Source of the DNA: Beroe ovata
Taxonomy: Eukaryota; Ctenophora; Nuda; Beroida; Beroidae
Assembly (NCBI GenBank): GCA_946803715.1
Contig: CAMPET010000160.1
Span: forward strand, 64,001 to 76,042
DNA length: 12,042 nt
Direction: 5' to 3'
Below, one piece after another: positions 1 to 7,900 of the stretch. The notes under the pieces were generated by a model. That model did not search any database. It was given only the letters and a program-made list of their open reading frames with translations, and was not told where the DNA came from. Position numbers and translations under genes: made by a program. Position 1 is the stretch's first letter. Every line of letters starts with the position of its first letter.

Positions 1-354
1 GTTGGTTTTTTTTGTGTGGTTTGTGTATTGTGTGTGTGTGTGTGTGTGTATGTATGTGTGTGTATTTGTGTGAAACAATATTATTGTAGTTTTGTTAAAC
101 TGCAAGCATGACCAAATCACTTTTACTTGAGTAGTAGCTACCTACTCATAACTTCACCTCATACACACTTCCTCCCAGTTTGCAGTCTGGTACTCTACAT
201 TTTACACAACTTTTCTAACATTCCATAGAAGAGGACTTCTTGAAGGACTCAGAGCAATATTTGGCAAAAGTAGGGGCACTAATGTGTGAACATTTTCTAG
301 AGAATAGTTTGCCTTCAATCCAGGGGCCTTTGGAACAAAATTCGTCACTCTTAC
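1..354 (-). other. Integrin beta intron (partial), with TG/CA microsatellite
   Basis: This is intronic sequence downstream of integrin exon 3, still open at the window edge. The only recognisable element is a TG microsatellite at about 27-72. I looked for the conserved DLYYLMDLS-type segment expected next in an integrin beta and did not find it on this strand. Confidence 0.7.
27..72. repeat. (TG)n / (CA)n microsatellite
   Basis: This is an interrupted dinucleotide TG run with TA and TT interruptions, lying in the integrin intron. No function is evident. Confidence 0.9.
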
Positions 355-520
355 CTGGTCTAAGGTCTCTTATGTTGATGTTACCAGGCTGCACTTGTAT
401 AATATTACTGAAGGGTTGGATATCTGGCTGATACACAGAGGTAGGGAAGTACCAGTTTGAGCATGAAACTGCTGCAAGTTCTTGGTTGAGATCTGACTGA
501 CATCTCGACCCATCATAAAC
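355..520 (-). CDS. Integrin beta exon 3: end of PSI and start of hybrid domain
   Basis: The acceptor CTTTTCCCAG|GTT and donor CCAG|GTAAGA bound 166 bases that are open in phase 0. The product supplies the last two PSI cysteines (SRC, then VSC). It continues into a beta-strand-like stretch ending NIRDLRPG, as in the integrin beta hybrid domain. The next exon should encode the rest of the hybrid domain and lead to the I-like domain; no such sequence is found between 354 and 1. Confidence 0.88.
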
Positions 521-838
521 CTGGGAAAAGCCAGTGTTTGATTGAATCAATGAGAATGGGTGGGAGGTCATTGAAAGGAATACTTACAGCATCCAAGCAC
601 CATTTGCAAGAGGGGTGTGTCTTGATACATGCTGAGCAAGTTTTGGCACTTGAGCATTGCCCAACTGATTGTCCTGAAATTTCATCAATCGCATGAAAAG
701 TGAGAAAGAAAAGGAGTTATCTATGTCCAGTATCCACATATATACATAACACTGCACTTCATCTTTTCACATATTACCTTGAACTGTAGAAATGTGTAAA
801 AAGAGGAGTAATGCAGATATCACAACATCTAGCTTCAT
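355..838 (-). CDS. ITGB: Integrin beta subunit, N-terminal part (3 exons; gene continues off left edge)
   Basis: Integrin beta subunits are single-pass membrane receptors that pair with an alpha subunit for cell-matrix adhesion. Three exons splice in frame: 838-778, 673-588 and 520-355 (phases 1, 0, 1). They give 104 codons plus one base. Residues 1-21 are a signal peptide, with a short MKLD start and then a hydrophobic core (ALLLFLHI). Residues 27-69 hold seven cysteines (27, 33, 36, 43, 46, 56, 69) with the spacing C-x5-C-x2-C-x6-C-x-W-C, the integrin PSI-domain signature (SACIKTHPSCKWC). Residues 75-104 (PTSVYQPDIQP, then INIRDLRPG) match the start of the hybrid domain that follows PSI in this family. 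The I-like domain with its MIDAS site is not in the window, so the orthologue and ligand class cannot be judged. The neighbouring gene starts on the other strand about 1.1 kb away. Confidence 0.9.
588..673 (-). CDS. Integrin beta exon 2: PSI domain, first half
   Basis: The acceptor is a pyrimidine-rich tract ending ATTTCAG|GAC and the donor is GCT|GTAAGT, close to consensus. The phase-1 frame reads a C-C-C-C-WC series (GQCSSAKTC, then SACIKTHPSCKWC). This is the diagnostic half of the integrin PSI domain. The other two frames have no such pattern. Confidence 0.9.
778..838 (-). CDS. Integrin beta exon 1: signal peptide
   Basis: The ATG is at 838-836 (reading leftward). It opens 20 codons plus one base, ending at a donor AAG|GTAATA. 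The encoded N-terminus has one lysine followed by a hydrophobic run and small residues before the predicted cleavage site (STVQG). A longer open frame overlaps here in another phase, but it would put the PSI exon out of frame. This start is chosen because its phase-1 end joins the PSI exon correctly. Confidence 0.82.
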
Positions 839-1907
839 CCTGACAAGTAAGAAGGACTATGAAGAACTCTTCCTTGGAGTGTTTGGGTGTAGAAATGCCA
901 TAATTGAAACAGAGCAGATAATCAATGATATATGGCATTAACAATGAGAGCATAAATGTTGGAAACTCCATGCAGTAAACATCTTATACATTTATCTAGT
1001 ATCTACTGTAAATCATCTACTACAGTACATCCACTGCTATAGATAATTCAAGTAAAATTCGATAGTGAGCAGCAAAGAAAATAATGAATTAAGCAAATCT
1101 AAGATATTATTTTGAAAATAAAAACGCTGTATATCAAAATAATGGTCGCAAATGCAAATCAAGTGCGCGGCGCGATTTTGTGCACCTAAAATGGTTAGCT
1201 TCAACATGGGCATTGGGCGTGCTGCAGGCTTGATCGCATTAGCGCCGGGCTTGCCTGGCAAACGGCGGTGCCAGGTCCAGCAACCGCGAGACGCAAAGCT
1301 GCAATTGCGCGGCGCCGCGCAAGCCGCGCCGTGTAAAGTGATAACAAGATGATGGTATATAAGAATTAAAAAATTGCCAGGTTTGACGAACGCACAATTG
1401 CAATCCAAAATTAGAAGCGCGCGCAGCAGAATATCCAAGATTCGATTAAAAATATATCAATTTTGAAAATTTCAGGTTGTTCCTTGTCAATCGATGATAG
1501 CCCCTGTCGAAAATTTCGTTTCATGCGCGCGCGCGCCGCGGCTCAAACTTATTCTCAGACGTTAGTGACAATAACACTAAATGACATGACAGCTAGGCCC
1601 GTGTACCTATAAGCATTGCTGCAAGCAATTGCAATTTTGAGCATTGTTTACGCTGCACAATACAGTGTGACAGAAACGCAATATTTTTTCGCATGATTTC
1701 CAGTGATCTATCTGCTGTTTTTCTTATGCAACTTAGCTGGATGTTATCCCTTATCTGACCAATGTTTCTCAGAGCATTTTTCTCGAAGTATTTTCAGACA
1801 ATTGTGTCATGATATGCTCTTCCATCATGCCATTTATCATTATTGATTTATGAATTTTACTTCTTGATTCTTCTGTAATTGATTCCATGATCTTCTTTAT
1901 TTGACAG
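839..1907. promoter_or_regulatory. Head-to-head intergenic region, candidate bidirectional promoter
   Basis: About 1.07 kb separates the integrin start codon (minus strand, 838) from the first recognised coding exon of the plus-strand gene (1908/1916). The flanks are AT-rich, but 1159-1340, 1417-1428 and 1524-1541 are strikingly GC- and CpG-rich, with runs of alternating GC. A TATATAAG sits at 1356-1363 on the plus strand. A palindrome TTGCC-T-GGCAA lies at 1251-1261. Long open frames cross the GC block on both strands, but they have no splice or family support and I treat them as by-products of composition. Transcription start sites and any noncoding first exon of the plus gene cannot be placed. 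Confidence 0.5.
1356..1363 (+). promoter_or_regulatory. TATA-like element TATATAAG
   Basis: This is an exact TATATAAG just downstream of the CpG-rich block and about 550 bases upstream of the first plus-strand coding exon. It may be a core promoter for that gene, with a noncoding first exon spliced on. A short AT-rich word can also occur by chance. Confidence 0.3.
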
Positions 1908-1976
1908 AAGCACAGATGAACCATTATCCTGAGAAAAGACATAGAAGTATGGATCCTATTTCATGCAAAAAAACAG
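1908..1976 (+). CDS. AKAP-like exon 1 (first recognised; ATG at 1916)
   Basis: An acceptor-like TTTATTTGACAG precedes the exon, which suggests an upstream noncoding or coding exon. The ATG at 1916 opens 20 codons plus one base to donor ACAG|GTGGGT. The product is basic (EKRHRSMDP) and contains an R-x-x-S site at S11. The ATG is the first in the exon, but a start further upstream cannot be excluded. Confidence 0.55.
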
Positions 1977-4900
1977 GTGGGTGTCCATTAACTTGAAGAT
2001 GGAAAATATCAACAATTACCCTGTAATATTGATTGTTAACAGCCTGAAAACATGTGGTACTGTGTAGGTTGCTCTGATAGACTGACTGCCACTTCAAATA
2101 TTTCTAAAAGAAGATACAGCTGCCCTGAAGCAAGTCCCCAGTGAGTTGTACTTTATTTCCATTTGCCATTCTGTGTAGTTTCATCTAAGACCGGCTTGGA
2201 AATAATGTTTGAACTTCAGGTATGATGAGGTTGATTCAAAACTGAGTCAATGCCTGAAAACGCAGCAGAAAATAAGCAAGATGAGAATTGTTGGTCAATT
2301 AAGCCATACTACAAGGGTCACTGCATTGAGGTTAATATAATTGGGTGATTGATTACCTTCTCCTTGATCTTTTCAATGTCAAATGTTAGATTGCTCATGG
2401 TGAATATGTTACAGAGAAGAAAAGATGCAGGAAATTCAGACATTGTGTGTTCCTCAAGAAATAAAGAAAGTGAGAAACTTTTGGGAAGCAAATTTGAGCA
2501 GGGCAACTGGCCCAACAAGAAGTAAAAGCACAGACTCAGCATTAGTAAAAAAGAAGACACCCCCGCAAATTTATCCAAAGCCACAGATAAATAGGGTTAG
2601 TCTTATTGATCCATACTCTTGTATGACAAAAGTGGCTCCAAGATCTTACCATGATTAATGCACAGTTAACATAAAAGTACTATGCTATATTCAGTCCAAT
2701 AGTTTGATCTGTCCTTTCAGCTGAAGTGTAAAGCTCGTCACAACAGTGTCCCCTCATCAAAACTCTCTTCACTTCCTCATTTCCTTAATTCAGAGAGTGA
2801 TACAACTTACTCTTCTGAATCAGAATATGGTTTTGGTGATGAACTGGAAGACACCTCAGACCAAAATCCAGTTTTATATAACTCTTTGCATGATGAATCA
2901 GCGCATATTACCCAAATGACAAGGAATATGATTTCCAATGTTGATATGCTATCAGATTGCACAGATGATAGTTTTGGGGAAAATCCATGCACAAATCAAT
3001 TCAGTTATGGAGATCAGTGTGCAACTGATCTTTTGAAACCAGAACAATTGTTCGGAAAATGCATCCATACATCGGCCTCAGCAGAGCAGTCATGTTCTCA
3101 ATCCAATGAAACTTCTTCCAATCTGCCAGAACTCATAGTGGTCGAAGATCATTCTGAGTCATTAGATAACTCAGAAAATGTGACATTTGATGATTTAGAC
3201 AGACTTTCGCCTGTCCCTTTTGGTAAGCACTGAAAATTTCATATCTTCTCTTGACTTCCTATTGTTATCAACACTACAACCACTCTTAATTACCTAATCC
3301 TCTGCTCATTTCAGGAAGGTCAAGCAAGCAGAAACACAGAGCTAATAAGAATAGTCACTGGTCAAGCTCACCTGCCCAAGTTATGATATCAATCGATGAA
3401 TATGCGGATTGTGTGAGTATACTCCTTTGAAAAATAGGTTCTTTTTGAGATCAACTTATTATGTTTTGATAAAAGGTCATTGTTCCCTGATCACAGAAAA
3501 TATTCTTTTTAGTCCTATTTTCCGTTTTTCAGATAGTGAGTGATGTCCTGAGAAGTGTCTGTAAAGGGACCAATAGCGTGAGTTTTTGCTGTTCTTGTCA
3601 TCTTGTGCATTCTCTTATAGTATAGCACTATATTAGTTTTTTCCTATATAAAGCATTTCTCGACTCTCATTCGTCACTGAACTGGAACACTGAATTTCAT
3701 GATTGAATTAGTCAACCAAGGTTATATCTCTATTTATATTTCCATTTAAGGTTAACTTAGGTATCCGAAGTATTCTGATGCTAAGAATTAAGACATTTAT
3801 TTTCTATCTATGATAACGTTTACTGAGTAATAGATTCACTTTCGTCTGAAACCTTTTTAATCGGAGTTGTCAGTGTAATTTCTATTTTTATCGTTGTGAA
3901 TGAAATCTAATCCAACAAACTACAGTGCTATGATTGGTTTATCGAATTTGAAGTTGTCCCTATTTGGCGACAGTGTGATGCCGTCTGAGCCATAGTGAAT
4001 AATCAGTTGTGTCATAGTGTCATGTTATACTGAACAGCATCATTGCATCATCCATATTGCAATCTATGAGGTGTACTACGTCTTGTGTAATGCCTCATCA
4101 AGTATAGGTATCACTACATTTATTAATCAACGGATTGTTGGAGAAAACATAGGATAACAAAATAACAACGGTTTGCATGTTGAAATAAAATACAAATCTC
4201 CTTGGCATTGGTTCACTGCTCTCCCCATTGATCAATTAGGACGATTGGTCACTCTCAATTAGAGAGCGAGCCATATTATCTCACAGTGATTATCCCTAAA
4301 TTTTATCATATGAAAATTCATGACCCCCTCTCCCCCACAATTTTATATTTGTTAACGGAGTGTGCCATTCGGAAGATCTTAGACGCACAAACAAACACAC
4401 ACACAAGCACATACACAAACACATACAGCATACAAACACACACACATACAAACACACACGCATACAAACACATAATATGCACAAAGTCCATCTCTCCCCC
4501 TCTCCCCCACTCCCCACGTGCCACTTATAATACAATGGGAGGCTTCCTCTCTTCTTGTTCTAGTGCAGCTTTCATTACGGTATGATTTAGTAAATCATTA
4601 GATTTTATCTGTAGAGTGTAGGATTCCTCGTGAAATTTTGTCAATCAATGATGTTGAATGAGGTGAATGAAACCGATAGTTAGAATTTTTCATGAAATTA
4701 TCATTTGTTGTTCCTATATATTGGGGTTAAAAAGTATGTGCTCATATCACGATAGATCTCGTCTATCTGATGCTCACTTGTTTCCTTTTCAGCCTGAGGA
4801 ATACATGACGGAGGATAGTTTGGAGAACTTCGATCTATCGGGTGAGAGAGGACTCATGGCACATGATTTTAACCATAGTCCCCTGTCCCATCTATAAACA

Positions 4901-7900
4901 AGGGGGAGGTTCATGAAAAAGTTGGGTGGCAGATTTCGATTACTATAATGATTCAAGTAACAATAGTTCCCAATCCTATGGGAATCTTAGTTTCTATGCC
5001 CTCCGGGAAATCCTCCATTTTTAACTCATTTTCCCACGACTCTGAAAACGGATTCGACCACAAATCTGCTGACTTGTTGACTCAATGCCATGAAATTTGT
5101 AAACTGTTTTTTAAACCAATTGTGACGTCACAACATTATGTATCAATGCAGCTATAATAATGGATAACAACAAATTTATCAATCATATGCATTGTTTTCA
5201 ACGTTTTGAGATATCAAGCAAGATATCAAGCGGTTGTTTATCACATTTACACTCTGTCTTGGCAAGTGGCAGCGCCCTTGTATACAAATCATAACTGGGA
5301 TAAGATTGTCTTGCTCTAAGTTAAATTCATCTGAACAAAAGAGTCTTGAATCCTTCCGAAGTAATGACAACTCATTAACTAATTACCGATAATTACCGAT
5401 AATCTCCACCTTGATGTTGATAATAACGTGAAAAGTGGTTAAAGCTAGATAGGGCAGGGGGTGAGAGGGGGAGGGTAATGAAATTTGAAATTCTATAGCA
5501 CGGTGGACGACACAACTGGTGGAATAATAATTGTACTTCTGATATTAGAGATATATGCGTGTATTTTAGGTTCCTCAGTTCTGGTTTCCACTAAATTTAG
5601 CAAGTTTGAGAATTGTAATGATGCCCCCTTGGCTAAATTCTTAACACACCGTACACTGGCTGGCCTTGATTTTGGAAACCCATAGATTGATGCCATCGTA
5701 ATCAATCATGTTAATCAAACTGAACATTGAGTTCACCAACATTCTCCAATGATTGTTCAAATATCATTCCTAGTTCCGACTCTCCCTTTAACCTCCCCCT
5801 TCTAACCCCCCCCCCTTGTATCATCCCCCGGCCCCCCTATCTGCTCCTGATCTCCATTCTCCTTTATATCACCCTAATTTCCCCTCATAGTATTCCTGTT
5901 ATCAGATGGTGTATCTACGTCTCACAACAGTAGAGGAGAGGAGGAAATGAAGGAGACAGATGTTAACACATTCTCCGAGACACTGGTGTCACAAGGTAGT
6001 GTGTGCGGCACTTGTGATGCACATTTCATCCGAGACACTCTGTGGTGTTAATAGTATGCGACACTTTGATGATAGTCAGTTTTTATGAAACTCAACTTGA
6101 CACTATATCATGATGCCCAATGTTTAAATGTTTAGGATGATTCTAGCCATCGATCAACTGATATATTTGACTATGTAAGGGAGGAAGAGTTCAGTTCACT
6201 TGACGACGACCAGAGGATACTCACATTTTACCATACAAGGGATAAATGGCCATGCTAATATATCATGAATTATAATAACCAGTTCATCAAGATGTGACAG
6301 ATGTTCCAAGGGGAATGTTCGTGCGAACTTCAACTGGATGTGTCACATTCAAATACCTTCATCTTATAACCATGTTGTTCATCAAATAATGTAGTATCAG
6401 ATGAAATTCCATTAAAATTGTCACCTTTCAGGAATTAAATCCCCTATTTTTAGCACGCTCGAGTTTCAGAATATCTGAAACTAGCTTGTAGCAGTCCAGA
6501 TCAGCAGCAGATGAAAAGTTGTGATGTTGGGTGTAGACTTGAGCAATTTCTGTGCTTGTAAACTTTGTTCAGGGCAGACAGATCCTGCAAAGAGAAGCAG
6601 TTAACTCTCTCTTTTGCAGAGGATGTATTGGACGTGTGATTAGTCTGGACTCCGGAACTGAGACTATACATGAGAATTATTAACTGTACATTGTACAATA
6701 TACATTTGAAATGTACTCACTGTATATTGTATGATCACCCCTTTCCAGTGATTGTTATTCAACAAATTCAGAGACAAATTTCGCGATTCCGCACACACCG
6801 CTAATGATATATGCCCCTCTCAACCCCATCCTTCTTGTTACAGTTCTGAGCGATTTCTTTGCTGAGCAATCCCAAGAGCAGAGCAGTGAAGAAGCTGTTT
6901 GTTTGCGCAGGGCTGGATCCACCTCTCCACACAGCCCAGACATTCTGTCTAGAACTGACAGGTTTGGAGAAAAACATTCCTTTATTTCAAATTCAATTTC
7001 AAATATGATGACCAGGAGTTTTCCTGTCAGCTAAAACAAATGTAATTTCCGCTACTGGAATATTTTGTCAGACCACGCCAAAAAAATTAGAGTTTTTGAC
7101 TGAAATCAGTTGCTCATTTTTCTGCCCGACCGTTCCCTCCCCCTCCTCTCCCAAGTACACACACTCATCTGTGCGTGGGAGTTGAACTATCTAACACGAA
7201 ACATGATCCTGATTTGGGGAGTCCTTGATATGTGAAATCGTGTGATGCTATATTTAGTATCGCATAATAATGTTGCCAGAAAAGATTTATGTCGAAATTG
7301 AGTTTCCATCTGAATCATATGGCGGGCTCAGTGGCTCACGATGCCATGTTTGACAAATTCGGTGCGTCGAAAACGACTCTTTCCGCGAATTAGGCATAAA
7401 TTACGGGCTATATTTTAAAAAAATGCCCAAAATGAAGTTTCTCTTGACCCAAATTAGAGTAAAAACCTCCGCAGATTCAAATCGGCATAACTAAGGTGAT
7501 TAAGAGTTTTATTGATTGTAACAACTCATGGATGTTCCATTGCTCAGGAAGAAAGCGAAACGGTGCAAACCAGTCGTTCCTGCTGAAACATGGCGAATTC
7601 GCCGACAAAGATCTTTTGGTCACGAATTGACGTGAGTTGACGGAAATATATAGAAATTCTACAATCTTGCCGAATCGGGTGTTGAATGCTGCTTATTGTT
7701 AAATATTGTTGTTCATATTTTGTTGTGCAGCCGAGAGGTAATCATCCATGAGTTCTCAAAGGTATGAAGAATTTTTGGTTTTTCTTTCCCCTGATGTTCT
7801 TGGGATAGGAAATATTTCCGATAATTCGGAACATTTTGATTATAGATAATGTTGCCGGAAAGTCAGCGAATTACACAAAATTTCGGCAAGCTTTAAAGTG

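Larger units (their letters stand above)
4842..5890 (+). other. Intron 7, 1049 bases
   Basis: It contains a TGACGTCA palindrome at 5123-5130 and small direct repeats at 5209-5231 (AGATATCAAGC twice) and 5381-5400 (AATTACCGAT twice). A C-rich tract at about 5779-5838 lies upstream of exon 8. Two open frames of about 65-70 codons (4948-5157 and 5485-5685) have no supporting splice sites or family resemblance and are not called. Confidence 0.7.

Noticed and set aside
774-971. 65-codon minus-strand open frame overlapping integrin exon 1
   Set aside because: Its end phase would put the PSI exon in the wrong frame; the shorter frame from the ATG at 838 gives a signal peptide and the correct phase.
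1037-1438. 133-codon open frame on the minus strand (and a 66-codon one on plus) across the CpG-rich block
   Set aside because: Openness follows from GC-rich composition lacking stop codons; no splice signals, family motif or sensible protein composition, and it sits in the region between two gene starts.
2925-2955. MTRNMISNVDML in exon 4 as a sixth docking helix
   Set aside because: Met and Asp fall at core positions, so it fails the pattern in every register.
4286-4585. Open frames on both strands over the CA microsatellite
   Set aside because: Products are Thr/His/Asn or Cys/Val dinucleotide-repeat translations.
4948-5157. 69-codon open frame in intron 7
   Set aside because: No acceptor or donor in a usable phase and no resemblance to the rest of the gene or to a known family.
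5485-5705. Open frames on both strands in intron 7
   Set aside because: Hydrophobic, overlapping on both strands, no splice support.
7790-7861. Possible exon after TTCTTGGGATAG, phase 0 to 2, that would bridge exon 10b and exon 11
   Set aside because: It would leave an intron of under 50 bases after 7761 and needs a poor donor (GTCAGC).
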